Below, in pieces: positions 37,801 to 48,200 of a stretch of 64,000 nucleotides of DNA. A model generated the notes under the pieces. That model had not been told where the DNA came from. It ran no database searches and worked only from the letters and a program-made list of their open reading frames with translations. Origin of the DNA: Euleptes europaea (taxonomy: Eukaryota; Chordata; Lepidosauria; Squamata; Sphaerodactylidae); NCBI RefSeq assembly GCF_029931775.1, contig NC_079321.1:17008501-17072500 (forward strand). The letters are read 5' to 3'. Position 1 is the first letter of the stretch; every line of letters starts with the position of its first letter. The translations under genes were made by a program, and so were the position numbers.

Positions 37801-38731
37801 CTCAGCAATTCTGGGAAAGACTTCTGCTGAGCAAACCATGGGGAACACGACTGAAATGGATCCAAGAAGTCATGATCCCACAACAGCAGATTCTCTTGTC
37901 CGTCCAGAAGGAACATTGTACCACTCTGCTCTGAGCACAGCTACAGCTGCACCAACGGGAACAGGTTCTTCACCCATCCCAAGTGCTTTATTTATCCCAC
38001 AGAACACGGCAAGTTCCACTCCAACCAGCCCACCAATGCAAAACCACACCAAGTCACCCGCTCTTCCAAATCCTGCGTCCACCGACGTTCCACTCTATTA
38101 TGTAGACCACGATGACTACGAAGATCATCGAGAGGAATCAGAAGTCCAGCCGCTCAGCCCATGTGCCTATGATCCCTGCAGGCATCTGCAAAAGCCTTGC
38201 TCTGAACTCCAAGAATTATCTCTTTGCTTGTGCCCAGGGATATCGGATGAACTCACTATCCCGGAACCGCCAAGGCTCCGCGAAGTGTCTGAAATACGGG
38301 ACACCTCAGCAAAGATCCACTGGTGTGCCCCGAACTCGTATGTAAGATTCTACCAGCTTGCCTACCGCCTTAAGGGCGATTTGAATAGAGACACCGTCTC
38401 TGGAGAGATTTACCCCACAGCCAGGGAGTACACCCTGTACAACCTCCGACCCGGTTTCACCTACCAGGTGTGCATAATTGCTTATAACAAAGCTGGGACA
38501 AGCCAGACCAAAGGCCAGAACGCACACGATGTGCCGTGCGTGACCTTTGCCACCAAATCCAACTACAAATCCAGTTTTGCTGTCTTGAGTGTGATAAGTG
38601 GACTCTTTCTCATAGCTACTGTTCTCACATCAGGGTGCCTCTGCAAGAGACACAAAGCGCCCTACCCTGAGCAGACTAACACACATCTAGTTTCCTATAG
38701 AAACCCTGCTTTTGAAGATTCCTCAAAATAG
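28182..38731 (+). CDS. LRRN4: Leucine-rich repeat neuronal protein 4 (LRRN4), complete CDS in four exons
   Basis: LRRN4 is a type I membrane LRR protein of neurons and other cells, linked to hippocampal memory in mouse. The spliced CDS is 2,304 nt (767 residues), close to the human ~740. It has a signal peptide (MIFLLACVFLLL), an N-terminal Cys-containing region, LRRs at about residues 60-320 (LDLSDNLLPEF, LDLSSNLLSSLPAC, LSLAGNPIAEI), an LRR C-terminal cap (NLYGNPLKCHCEMSWLL), a long Ser/Thr/Pro-rich stalk at about 360-580, an FN3 domain at about 611-695, a membrane helix at about 715-738 and a short tail ending SYRNPAFEDSSK. ATG 28182 is chosen because it starts the signal peptide. Exons join in phase (691, 205, 138 and 1270 nt) with GT-AG introns. 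FERMT1 lies upstream on the same strand, and CRLS1 converges from the right. Confidence 0.93.
29000..29465. mobile_element. Middle MITE of the nest (compound type)
   Basis: The termini are TAGGGTTGCC and GGCAGCCCTA. The left part has the cap GGTCCCCCCGGGCACCAGCG before a second TAGGGTGGCC start, as in the other compound copies. Confidence 0.85.
29131..29339. mobile_element. Innermost MITE of the nest
   Basis: The termini are GAGGGTTGCC and GGCAACCCTA, with an exact 8-bp duplication GGTACAAT. By position it is the youngest of the three. Confidence 0.88.
29708..29925. mobile_element. hAT-type MITE, joined to a SINE fragment
   Basis: It starts TAGGGTTGCCAGCTCTGGG and keeps GCAGCCATTTTCTCCAGGG. 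It stops near CAGATGCCACC, where a family-1 SINE head (minus strand, about 29930-29990) follows. Confidence 0.72.
30283..30487 (+). CDS. LRRN4: LRRN4 coding exon 2
   Basis: Between acceptor TTCCCCCCAG and donor AA|GTAAGT. It encodes HPEWLKDLPRLTSLHLTKMS and continues to VAFLMFQ, further LRRs. Confidence 0.92.
30512..30716. repeat. Head-to-head pair of family-2 SINE tails (hairpin)
   Basis: AGAAGAGTTGGTTTTTATAC at 30514 is mirrored by GTATAAAAACCAACTCTTCT near 30,712, with CTTTAAGAAGTCTCAAAGC and its near complement inside. The arms are about 80 bp around a 40-bp middle. Confidence 0.75.
30738..31017 (+). repeat. Sauria SINE
   Basis: It has the tRNA-like head GGCGCAGAGTGGTAAACTGC, B box GAGTTCGATCCC, body GGCTCAAGGTTGACTCAGCC and the RTE-like end CCATGGGTCAGGAATGACC, then (CTTTAC)n. 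It is diagnostic for squamates. Confidence 0.92.
31866..34093 (+). mobile_element. Non-autonomous L1-type LINE (HAL1-like), 2.2 kb, with exact 19-bp target duplication
   Basis: AGGATTAAATAGCATACTG occurs at 31847-31865 and again at 34094-34112, directly after an A-rich tail (34085-34093). The element has a ~1-kb 5' leader, an ORF1-like frame (32896-33471) and a short piece resembling the L1 ORF2 C-terminus (about 33,630-33,770: MAKLTAILNEENDVRFLGEW). It ends in a 3' UTR with AATAAAATC. Nearly all of ORF2 is absent, so it would need another L1 for movement. It lies in LRRN4 intron 2. Confidence 0.88.
32896..33471 (+). CDS. L1 ORF1-like coiled-coil protein of the 31,866 element
   Basis: 191 codons from ATG to TAA: a Lys/Glu/Gln-rich, heptad-like coiled coil (QLKQISTQMAQLISMMTTLD), a repeated motif (IQAMDSSAQKVMEEYKDT and IQEIDFSFKKVMERR) and a basic end. 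The RRM-like and C-terminal domains of a full L1 ORF1p are not evident. Whether it is translated is unknown. Confidence 0.6.
   Translation: MKSKGILQNSNMEKKIQDMLAKHSEATIKQLKQISTQMAQLISMMTTLDQSAQVGNQKLDLVIEDIKVLKFQTMTTNTDIQAMDSSAQKVMEEYKDTKKKTEVQESNQPAIKRSDIQEIDFSFKKVMERRVDIRKKRAGQGIQIEATMEMKPRKSYFWIRILSEEMRENKEILFPYLTGLFQLQKEVLDHG
34594..34731 (+). CDS. LRRN4: LRRN4 coding exon 3
   Basis: Between acceptor TTATTCTAG and donor AG|GTAAGG. It encodes CNLSYLNAWNLSSSDNLVIN and the start of the LRR C-terminal cap (GNPLKCHCEMSWLLSQPKR). Confidence 0.93.
34917..35238 (-). repeat. tRNA-derived SINE, family 2 (full length)
   Basis: On the minus strand the head is GGCCAGCGTGGTGTAGTGGT, the B box region GGAGAACCAGATTTGATTCT, and the tail AGTCAGCATATAAAAACCAA. 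Confidence 0.83.
35240..36070. other. Unassigned LRRN4 intron-3 sequence
   Basis: About 0.8 kb without a recognised repeat. The minus strand has an open frame of 166 codons (35512-36012) with no domain I recognise. It may be an old mobile-element remnant; no function is proposed. Confidence 0.3.
36074..36612 (-). mobile_element. Two CR1-type LINE tails, minus strand
   Basis: 36074-36280 begins ATAAGAACATAAGAATGTAA and has CTGCTGGATCAGACCAGTGG. 36440-36612 has GAGTTGGAAGGGGCCATACA and CCAACCCCCTGCTCAATGCA. Both are standard CR1/L2 3' ends. Confidence 0.75.
36764..36965 (+). repeat. tRNA-derived SINE, family 1
   Basis: Plus-strand head GGGCATGGCTCAGTGGTAGA and B box GGTTCAGTCCC, ending GGGCATCTTCATGTGAC. 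Confidence 0.83.
37027..37215 (+). repeat. tRNA-derived SINE, family 1, head partly lost
   Basis: Body CCTTGAGACCCTGGAGAGCT and tail GGTAGCTTCATGTGATT, in tandem with the previous copy. Confidence 0.75.
37462..38731 (+). CDS. LRRN4: LRRN4 coding exon 4 (stalk, FN3, membrane segment)
   Basis: Acceptor TTTATCTTAG to TAG at 38729-38731. It completes Arg and encodes ASETICYTPPEDNVAPRS and the Ser/Thr/Pro-rich stalk. The FN3 domain starts about PEPPRLREVSEIRDTSAKIH, and the membrane helix is SSFAVLSVISGLFLIATVL. The last residues are NPAFEDSSK. Confidence 0.94.
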
Positions 38732-40500
38732 GAAAGGTTAATAAGACGCGCGAGGATTTATCGTTGGCGCTCGACCTTGTTTGTTTTTTAATAGACTTTT
38801 TTTGGTTTGTTTTTCAAATGACAAAAATGGGGAAAAATGGGTTTCGGGGGTGTTCTTGCACCTGCAGAAAGAGTCCTATCAGTAGAAGACGCCTTCTGTG
38901 GGCGGAAGGGCACTTTTGGATTCATCCCTGGGTTTGGCTTCCACTTAGTGTTTTCAGTTTTTTTCTTTATCCCTCCCTTTATTTTTACTGTTTTATAAAT
39001 GTGATAAACAAACGAGGGAAGTAGGTTGTGGGATCGTTTTCTTTTTAAACTTAAAAAAACAAACTCCAGTGCTCATTGTCCTCCCAAAATACATTTCAGC
39101 TCCAGTGTTTCAATCTTAACAAAGTAAGGAATGTAAAACTATGCGGTAGGTCAACTTCTTCTAGGTGAATGTTGCGGCTGGGAGTATCTCCCTTTCTGTC
39201 ACCCCAGTGCTGAGGTTGGTCACTCCGCAGCATGATCGATAAGGAAGTGAGCACTAACATTTTCCAATCTAGGAGCTACAAGCATGTGACATCAGAATCA
39301 GGCGACAGGAAGAGGTGCAGCCAAAGACCCAACTCTGCTGGGTCAAGGATGTGGGCAACAGATCAAGGGAGCTGGGGAGGGTCAGGAAGCACAAGCTGAA
39401 CATCAGAAAGTGTGCCGTAGTGAGGAACAAGTCAGAGCCAAAGAAATTGTGGTTCTAGAGGGGCAGGTGAGGTTACACAACACACCTGAACAGCCTGACC
39501 CATGGGTTGAAGTTACGGGCTGCCATAAGGAATCCCCATAGGAGACGATGGATACCATTTTCCTCCCCTCTCTGAACCTCCAATCTTCGCCTGGCATTTC
39601 TGTATGCTTGGCCAACTGCTGCTTCTTAGAAGAAGCCCCATGTGCGCATCAGCGCTCTTCCTCCTCTGGGCTGTCCTCCAGGTTCCTTCCTTGGGCTCTG
39701 TGCACCAACGCCTGCGTGTGTGGTCCTAGTGAGAAGCAGGACAGTTGGATCTACTTGTATAAACCTCACTCAGGCCTTCTTTGTCAGGTAATGCATGGTT
39801 GTGTCGTCTACCAGTTAGGGCTTCCTACCTCTGAACTCTTTGGTTGCTAATGAATGGGCCTTTTGCACTTGGAAGCACAAGCTTTAAATATCTGTTCATT
39901 ACTCTGTCACCCCAAACCATTCCCATTTTTCATAAAACTGCTAGAAAATGGACGAAGAGTCGTCCATTTTCTTATCAGATTATGATAGCCATTCCAATAA
40001 GATTTTATATGCCATTGCCTACAGCCAAGGAGCGCTTAAGGATTTTTATCATGTTTTGTTCTTTGAACAACCCAGTCCATCCCCGGCACACAAAAACACA
40101 TATTATGAACTGCTTTTTGCAAGGCCTGTCGGTTTGGAGAGAGGTTTGCGATATGGCCTGGTGTGGGTGGAGCTTGTTGAGGAAGCACAACCTGGGCGGC
40201 ACACCTCATGCCCATTTTCAAATCAACTTTCTGCTTGAGCAGTTAAGAATGACGGGCACTTCTTTGAGATCCGGATATCTGTTGTGATTTGGTTGCAACT
40301 GCCGTCATCTTTGCCCATTCCTAAATCTGCGTCATCGTCAGGGTTGCTGAGAAATGAAAGAAGGAATGGTTGGCTAAGCGGAGCGGCCTCCCATATGACA
40401 AAATTAACTGCTAAAGTTTCAGCAGCACTGATGTTTAGAAACAAATTATTCTGACAATGGGAAAGTAATAGTTCAAATAAAGAAATGATATATATTTGTA
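38732..40500 (+). other. LRRN4: Probable LRRN4 3' UTR
   Basis: Largely repeat-free sequence after the stop. A canonical AATAAA lies at 40476-40481, and another cluster follows at about 40,583. The extent is inferred from the lack of repeats and the signal; no transcript evidence is available. Confidence 0.45.
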
Positions 40501-40817
40501 GGGCATATCAAACTGGATCTTATGTATAATATCGCGGTAGAGATTGAACTTTTTTTCTTTTCCTCTTTTTGTGTTTATGAAATAATAAATAAATAAATGC
40601 CTGATTTTTGGTCATGTTACATTTATTGGTGTCTTGAATGACAACTTGCTTCCTGAACCAACTAAATATAAATACAACCGTTTGCAGGGAAATTGAATTT
40701 TTAATGTTGGGGTGGGGAATGTTAAAACTAAAGCTACTTAATAATAACACTGTTCAGCGTGTTACCATAAGGCAGGAATCTGCTTTGTCTGCTAAAACGG
40801 CACAGCACATTACGGCT

Positions 40818-40980
40818 GCCGGTCCCCCTGGCCACTGGTGGGGAATGGGGGTAGGGTTGCCAGATCCAGGTTGGAAATCTCCTGAAGTTTTGGGGACAGA
40901 GCCTGGGAGGGGGGGAAAGGGACCTCTGTGGGGTACAATCCCAGAGTCCACCCTCCAACACGTCCTTCTCCAGGGGAACT
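40818..40980. mobile_element. Compound hAT-type MITE, 5' part
   Basis: The cap GGTCCCCCTGGCCACTGGTG precedes TAGGGTTGCCAGATCCAGG, as in the other compound copies. The right part is cut at CTCCAGGGGAACTG, where a family-2 SINE begins. Confidence 0.7.
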
Positions 40981-41286
40981 GGTGATGGTGCAGTGGTTAA
41001 GAGCAGTGGTTTGGAGTGGCACTCTAATCTGGAGAACCGGGTTTGATTCCCCACTGCTCCACATGAGCGGCAGACACTAATCTGGTGAACCGGGTTGGTT
41101 TCCCCACTCCTACACGTGAAGCCAGCTGGAGTGACCCTGGGCTAGTCACAGTTCTATTAAGAGCTCTCTCAGCCCCACCTACCTCACAGGGTGTCTGTTG
41201 TGGGGAGGGGAAGGCGACTGTAAGCTGGTTTGATTCTTCCTTAAGTGGTAGAGAAAGTTGGCATATAAAAACCAAATCTTCTTCTC
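40981..41286 (+). repeat. tRNA-derived SINE, family 2
   Basis: Head GATGGTGCAGTGGTTAAGAG, B box GGTTTGATTCCCC, tail GTTGGCATATAAAAACCAA. Confidence 0.82.
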
Positions 41287-41552
41287 TTGTCATGTACTGA
41301 GGTTTACTGCCTCTGGATATGGAGGTTCCCTTTAGTCACCATAGCCAATAGCCACCTATCTGTCTAGTCTTCTAAGTCTCTTCCTGGGTTGTATTTTATT
41401 TTCAGTAAATTAGCTTTGAGCAGAGACACAGTTCTTTTTTAATATGTCAAAGAACTGGATTGGTTTCTGGCATTTCAAAACCAGGGACAAAACCCCCACA
41501 CAAACTTATCGGATAAAATTGATGTTGAAAGAGGTGCACACATCTGGATTGT

Positions 41553-41735
41553 TTTTATTTATAACCTACTTTTCTCCCCAAAGCAGAGTATAGCATTGCT
41601 CTCCTTACAGCCATCAATCTGTGAGACAGGTTAGGCTGAGAGATTCTGGCGCAAGGCCACCCAGCAAGCATCCACAGCTGAGCAGGGATTTGAACTTGGG
41701 TCTTCCAGATCCTAGTCCAACGCTAACCATGTTGG
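41553..41735 (-). repeat. tRNA-derived SINE, family 3
   Basis: A minus-strand copy with GGGATTTGAACTTGGGTCTT and GCAAGGCCACCCAGC. Confidence 0.68.
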
Positions 41736-41829
41736 CTGTTGTTTGCTATACCCTATGTTATTGTTCCAGTAAACTGCTGCTAAGATTATGGTGGCGTAAG
41801 TAAGACCGGAAACAATTTTATTAAATTAT

Positions 41830-42125
41830 TTTCCAGATAAACCAAAGGATAGTAGAGTTATGTTTCTCCATACACTAACAGTTGCTAGAACAAATCTTGC
41901 AAGATATTGGAAAAGCAATAAATTCCCTGAAATAAATAATTGGCTTGATAAGGTTAAAGAAACCTATGCTTTAATTAAGTCGACGTATTATAATAACGAC
42001 AAAAATCAGGAAGAACTAGATGCTCGCTGGAATTTAACAATTTCATGGATGGAAAAAACACTCCAATGTGTAAATCGCAGAGGTAGTGATGTAATAATCA
42101 TGCGGATTTTAGATTAAAAGATTTT
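41830..42125 (+). mobile_element. L1-type LINE ORF2, C-terminal fragment
   Basis: The frame at 41860-42117 reads LTVARTNLARYWKSNKFPEI, NNWLDKVKETYALIKSTYY and WNLTISWMEKTL, like the last part of L1-clade ORF2 proteins. No upstream part is present. Confidence 0.6.
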
Positions 42126-43117
42126 GTCGTTATTAAGAGATCAACTGCGAAGAGCCTTGTTTAATTAAAGTGGTTGGATACAAACTAGCAGTACAATTGA
42201 GACGCAGGAGTCCAGACACTGGTAAAGATTTATTTCTTTGAAAGTGCGGTGGTGCTGACAACGGACAATCCTGCATATCCAAGATGGCATTCATCATTCA
42301 CTTCTAACCTTTCACGTTTCTTTGTTGGCACAGAAGAACATACCTGAGCGGCTCCTACAGAACGCAATGTTCTATTTCACCTTGATAATCTGGAAAAATC
42401 CTATTTTCAAAGACTAAAATCCCCTCCTCTATCCAGTTCACATCACAAGACACTATTAGATTGCAGCATCCAGAGGTTGCATATGAAGTATCAAAGGGTT
42501 TTTTCAGTATACATTCTCTATTCAAGTTTAAATATAAAAATCATACTATAAAATTCTTTTATATACATACAGAGGAGAATCCCAATCACTTCACCCAGCC
42601 TTCATTTCCATAGAAAGCTCCTATCTGGTGAGTTTGCAGCCTGGCCCAACATGCACAAATCCATTTTTACATTATTTAGTCCCGTAACAGTGCAATACTT
42701 TGCTTACTCCATGCAAAACATGCCACATGGCTACACATCCTATGTTATGAAATCTAGCATTCTTCATTTTTGTGTCTGTTTTACAAAGTTTTAACTTTTT
42801 TTTTTTTAATGGAGCAGTACAACTCTGCTTTCTGTACTGGCACACTGGGGTGAGTTCAGCCCAAAGGAGCTCTTCCCTGTTTGGTTTGCCTGCCTGAGGA
42901 GTTACAGACCACCCTGAAACTGTTTATGTCTTTCTTAGCCTCCTGTGAGAGAATCCTCAATTTAAACACAACCCAGAGCCCAAGCCATTCGCTATTTAAT
43001 CTGACCAATCCCTTTAAGCCTTTCCTCCCACCAAACTTCTCAACATGCTATGTGAACAACATGGGGGCAGGGAGAGAATGCTTTCCTTGCTTTTGATATT
43101 CACTTTGCATTTCTCAG
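42126..43117. other. Convergent intergenic region, unassigned
   Basis: I recognise no gene or repeat family here. A/T-rich, with an A/T run near 42,800. Confidence 0.35.
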
Positions 43118-43330
43118 TTGAGGAATGGGGACCGTGCCTCAGTGACAGAGCATCCAGGTTGGACGCAGAAGGTCCCAAATTCAATCCCCGGCATTTCCAA
43201 TTAAAAGGATTAGGTGGTATGTGATGTAAAAGACCGTCACAAGAACCTGGAGAGTTGCCATCAGTCAGAGCAGACAATACTGACCTTGATAGACAAATAG
43301 CCTGACTTGGTATAAGGCAGCTTCCTGCAT
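43118..43330 (+). repeat. tRNA-derived SINE, family 1 (diverged)
   Basis: Head GGGACCGTGCCTCAGTGACA, B box TTCAATCCCCGG, tail TATAAGGCAGCTTCCTGCAT. Confidence 0.75.
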
Positions 43331-44107
43331 TCTATATTTGTACCACAGAGGAATAAAAGGATCAGTGGCTTTGACTATATAGTATCTCCAAGAAATTCAC
43401 TACTCCAACAATCAATTTTAGAACGAAGCCTTGACGGCTTTTCATGCTGTCTTTGTCCATAGGCAACATGCTCCTAATGTATTCACAAATAGCCACATTT
43501 ATGCAGCATTTCAGGCACGTTATTTTGTTGCAGCCCTTACAACAAGCCTGAAGGGTAGGTTAGTATTATTCCCTCTTGTAGGTGGGAAGGGTTGAAGCTA
43601 AGAAAGAGAATTGCCTGAGTTTTTAAAATGATCTTAAAATGTGACATACCTCAGTCTCTTGGCCACCATCTTAAATATAGTGAGATGAGGATCCTGATGT
43701 AACAATTATGCCTAATTTTTTTAAAGTTCATAAACAGCTTTCTCCCAGAGGCTCCAAGTTGCCTTTTGAAATCATCGATTTTGATCCCCAGCCTTCTCAC
43801 CAGCCTCTTAGTGCAACACTGATTCTGTGCTGGCGTAGCACTATGCTTTAGGATGTTTAGGTATAGCTAAACCTTCCCTTTCCTAAGCTTCGGGTGCTTG
43901 AAGCGAATGTTCACGGTTTCATTTTACACTGTGAAAGAGGGCTTCATAAGAGCACAGGGCCCATCAGTCACATCCATTAGGAAGACAAGCAAAAGGACAA
44001 AATGCTTTTCCTGCCTAACATGTTACATTAATGCAATGTTCCAAACCAATAGTCCTGCTGGCTAAATCTGCCCTGAAGATATATTTGCTTGGGTTTTATG
44101 CAGCATC
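43331..44107. other. Convergent intergenic region, unassigned
   Basis: No gene or clear repeat is seen between the family-1 SINE and the family-2 SINE. Confidence 0.35.
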
Positions 44108-44402
44108 GGTAGAAGAATTGGTTTTTATATGCCAACTTTCTCTACCACTTAAGGGAGACTCAAACCGGCTTACAATCACCTTCCCTTCCCAACAGACACC
44201 CTGTGAGGTAGGGGGGCTGAGAGTGAGTGACTTGCCCAAGGTTACCCAGCTGGCTTCATGTGGAGGAGTGGGGAAACCAACCCGGTTCACTAGATTAGCC
44301 TCCGTCGCTCATGTGTAGGATTTGGGAATCAAACCTGGTTCTCCATATTAGAGTCCACCACTCCAAACCACCACTCTTAACCACTACACCATGCTGGCTC
44401 TC
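44108..44402 (-). repeat. tRNA-derived SINE, family 2
   Basis: A minus-strand copy with tail complement GGTTTTTATATGCCAACTTT at the left and head complement TTAACCACTACACCATGCTG at the right. Confidence 0.82.
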
Positions 44403-44691
44403 ATAGAAGTAGCTGAAGGGTCTTTTCTGCTTTCTCCTTCCCACAGCAGCCAAAAAAGTCAATGCTGTGAGTTGAGGAGCCTGTGTGGACAAAAAAGCCA
44501 CGCCGACACAGGTGGCTTCAGTGAGGAGGGGGAATTGCTCCTCATCGGAGTGGAGCAGGTTCCTAAGGTTCTTTTCTGCTAATCAGAGAGCCTTCTGGAG
44601 AAGTGAGCTGTGGCTCGTGAATGCTCCTACCGTGCCATAAATTTGGTTAGTCTTTAAGGTGCTACTGGAATCTTGCTCTTTTCTACCACAG

Positions 44692-44940
44692 AGAACCTTC
44701 TGTTCACGTACATGGAAGGTGCCTCAGTTAGTAGACGGGAACACTATATCTACCCCATTCCAATTCACTTCGGCTGTGCTTGTGCCAAGAGTTTCACGGC
44801 AAACCAGTTTCCATTCAGACGTACCGAACGGAGCAGAGCGGCTGCCTCGCATCCTCCAAGACCAACTGCAAGCTTCTGAAAGACCGGTCGGCAAAACACA
44901 TGGCATCGGGCACTAACCTCCGCATGTGTGTTAAGTACAT
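44692..44940. other. Unassigned non-repetitive segment near the CRLS1 3' end
   Basis: About 250 bp, C/G-richer than its surroundings and free of known repeats (for example CTTCGGCTGTGCTTGTGCCA). Both strands have short open frames, none convincing. It may be part of a longer CRLS1 3' UTR. Confidence 0.3.
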
Positions 44941-45186
44941 TAATGTACAAAATTATATTTTATTTGTAACAAATTGGAAAAAATTACACTGAAAATTCTG
45001 CATATTTACATGATCAAAACTTCATATTAACTTCATGTTAGCTCCGTTGTGAAGACATAGTTTAACTGAGACAAAATTGTTACCCCACCCCCAAAAAAAA
45101 GTTCTTTATCCACAGTCCGGACATATTGCAGGCAACACAGTTCCAAAGTAAGCCCAAAGGGTCAGGAGCAGCTGTGCTGCAAGACT
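44941..45186 (-). other. CRLS1: Probable CRLS1 3' UTR
   Basis: Minus-strand sequence after the CRLS1 stop. A minus-strand AATAAA lies at 44964-44959. The transcript may end just beyond or run further. Confidence 0.45.
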
Positions 45187-45274
45187 TCATTTGTTGTTTA
45201 GCACCCGAACTGTCTTTCGGCCATAATGATAGTAGCTGTACGCAGACGTGGCCGTCGTGAAAGCCGTGACGCAC
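45187..45274 (-). CDS. CRLS1: CRLS1 exon 7 (last)
   Basis: Acceptor CTCCCCGAAG, then [20 protein letters not shown] and TVRVLNNK, stop TGA at 45189-45187. Confidence 0.93.
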
Positions 45275-48200
45275 CTTCGGGGAGGAAAGACAAATCACAT
45301 TCAGTTTCTGAGGAAACGATGGGGGAAAGGCCAAGCCTAAATCACCGCTGATCCCTAGCAGTACGGGGTTTCCAAGGCAGGGCTTAAAATGTGTCTCTGC
45401 TGCGGCAGCTAATGCTGATTAAGAAGACTGAGCTGTCTGGCTGCTCAAGCCAAACCTAAGCGAAGACAAATTATGAACCCATGAAATGGATCTATATTAG
45501 GTTGGTGTATGCAATGCCAAACCGTAGTGTGGCTACATGATGAGAATACTTAGATGTCTGCTGCTCTGTTCCAACCCCTTAATTTTTTTATTTTATTTCT
45601 TTTTCAAATTTATAACCCGTTCTCATCCCCAGCAAGCCAGGCTTAGGGAAGATAACAATAATTAAAACATAAATATATCCAATATATAAATCAAGTACAT
45701 CCTTAAAACCATAATCATTAAAACCATTAAAACCCTAATCAGATGGCCATAACTATATCTAGGTGCCACAGCAAATAAATGTCAGCAGATCAGCCCCACA
45801 GATTTCAAGAGTGGGGGGCAGGATGGGGAGGCCAGTAAAGATGGAGCTTCCTGCGGCTGTCCTCAATTATAGGCCTGGCGGAATAGCTCCATTTTACAGG
45901 CCCTGCAGAACTCCTTATGGTCTCTTTCAGATTCTTTCCTGTATCATAGGTTGTCAAACTACGGTTTACACTGACCTTCCCTAACCCGGACTGAAAACGC
46001 CTTAAAAACTATGATTTGTAATTCTGGTTTTGAAAAGCAACTAGAAAATATGTCTTTCTGGGAAAGAAGTGTGGGGACAAAAACGGGAGTGTTGTAAGGG
46101 AGGGCAAGAGAACATGTAACCCCAAAGCTTGGTCATATAACACCACAGTGTGGTGTGGTCTGGTGTTACCCATCGAGTCTGGCGGTACACTGCTCTGGCA
46201 GCAGCTCTATCTTTCCCAACCTGCCTTCTAGGAGGCTTGTTCAACTAGAAAGGTCAGGGACAGGAACGGGGATTTTCTCCACCCACCCAAAGCATATGCT
46301 CTGTGGCCTTGCTAGCAATTATAAGTAGTATTCAGAAGAAGAGTTGGGTTTTATATGCCGACTTTCTCTACCACTTAAGGCAGAATTAAACTGGCTTACA
46401 ATCACTTTCCCCTTCCCACAACAGACACCCTGTGAGGTAGGTGGGGCTGAGAGAGCTCTGATAGACTAGCCCAAGGTCACCCAGCTGGCTTCATGTGTAG
46501 GAGCGGGGAAACAAATCCAGTTCACCAGATTAGCATCCAGATTAGCCTCTGCCACTCATGTGGAGGAGTGGGGAATCAAACCTGGTTCTCCAGATTAGAG
46601 TCCACCGCTCCAAACCACTGCTTTTAACAACTACGCCACGCTGGCTCTCACAGAGTACTTTAGACCAGAGCTGTCACTCATTTGTTACGAGGGCTGGATA
46701 TGACATAAATGTCACTTGGTTGGGCTGGGTCGGGCCATGCCTTACCAGCCCAGATCGGGACTGGGGGGGCGGCAGCCTTGGCTACCTCACTGGCTGGATA
46801 AGAGTTCTCAAGGGGCCGGATCTGGCCCATGGGCTGTATGTTTCACACCCCTGCTTTAGATTGTGGTAGTACTTACAGCAATAAGCCTGTAAAAAAGGTC
46901 TGTTTTATTACTTCCATATTACAGACCGGGGCAGGAGATAATGGCTTGCCTACTGCCTTCTGGTGAATTCAGTGAACAGGCAATTGGAACCAAGGACTTT
47001 TTTTGTGTGTGCAAAGCTCAGCTATTAAACCATACCAGTTTCACTATTACACTCATTGTACATGGATATAATGCCATTCGTACTAAGGTTATTTTGCATT
47101 CAACTCAATGGAACTTATTTCCAGGTAAATATGCATCAGACTGAGTTTCACACTATTATAGTTCAACTTTAAGTTTTGGTTTAATCTGGTCATAGAGTGA
47201 GGAGCTGTAAACTTCTGGGTAACCTGATTTCAGCAGCAATACAAATCTGTATCTATGCATTAACCAGGTTCCCACCTCTCTCACAAATTAACAGTATAAT
47301 AAAAAACATTAATGTTTACATACCATAACGTTTGAAGATATACACTGTCCACATAATTGAAAACCGGAGCTGCTAAAGAAGCTGCCACTAAGATTAGCTG
47401 TACTACTGTGTTCATCTGATAAAAAATTAAATGACAAACCTCAGTCACTTGATATTAACCAGCCTGTCAACATTAAGCATTTTTACATCCCACAATGTCA
47501 ATGTCATCCTTGTGCTTAATCCTTTGTCCGCTAAAATCAACAGTAACTTCAAGCACTTCACTTTTATCTGTCTAGACTATTTCAACTCTCAAATCTGTAG
47601 ATTCTATCTCAGCTTCTCTCTCTCTCGGTAGGACCAAGATTCTGCTTGTTCTACTAGTTGAACGAGCAGAATCTAGTTCCTTCCAAGAAACCTTGGCTTA
47701 AATGAATCTACCGCTTTACATTAGGAGTAACAAGTAAAAAATCTCAATGCAACTACCACCCACATGCAAGAAATGGAAGGAAGATGACCCATCCTGTGAG
47801 ACCAGATCCAGACACGCTGCACATCTAACAGTTAGAGCGGTTCCTCAGTGGAACAGGCTTCCTCGGGAGGTGGTAAGCTCTCCTTCCCTGGAGATTTTTA
47901 AGAAGAGGTTAGACGCCCATCTGTCAGCAATGCTGATTCTATGACCTTAAGCAGATGATGAGAGGGAGGACATCTTGGACATCTTCTGGGCATGGAGTAG
48001 TGGTCACTGGGGGTGTGGAGCGGGAGGTAGTTGTGAATTTCCTGCATTGTGCAGAGGGTTGGACTAGATGACGCTGGTGATCCCTTTATGATTCTATGAT
48101 CCTCCAGCAGGAAACGGGTTGGATAGGTCCCTTTGACCACCCAAAAAGGCTATGCTGGGGAACCACAGGAACCACATCTCCTTGGGACAGGGACTGCCAG

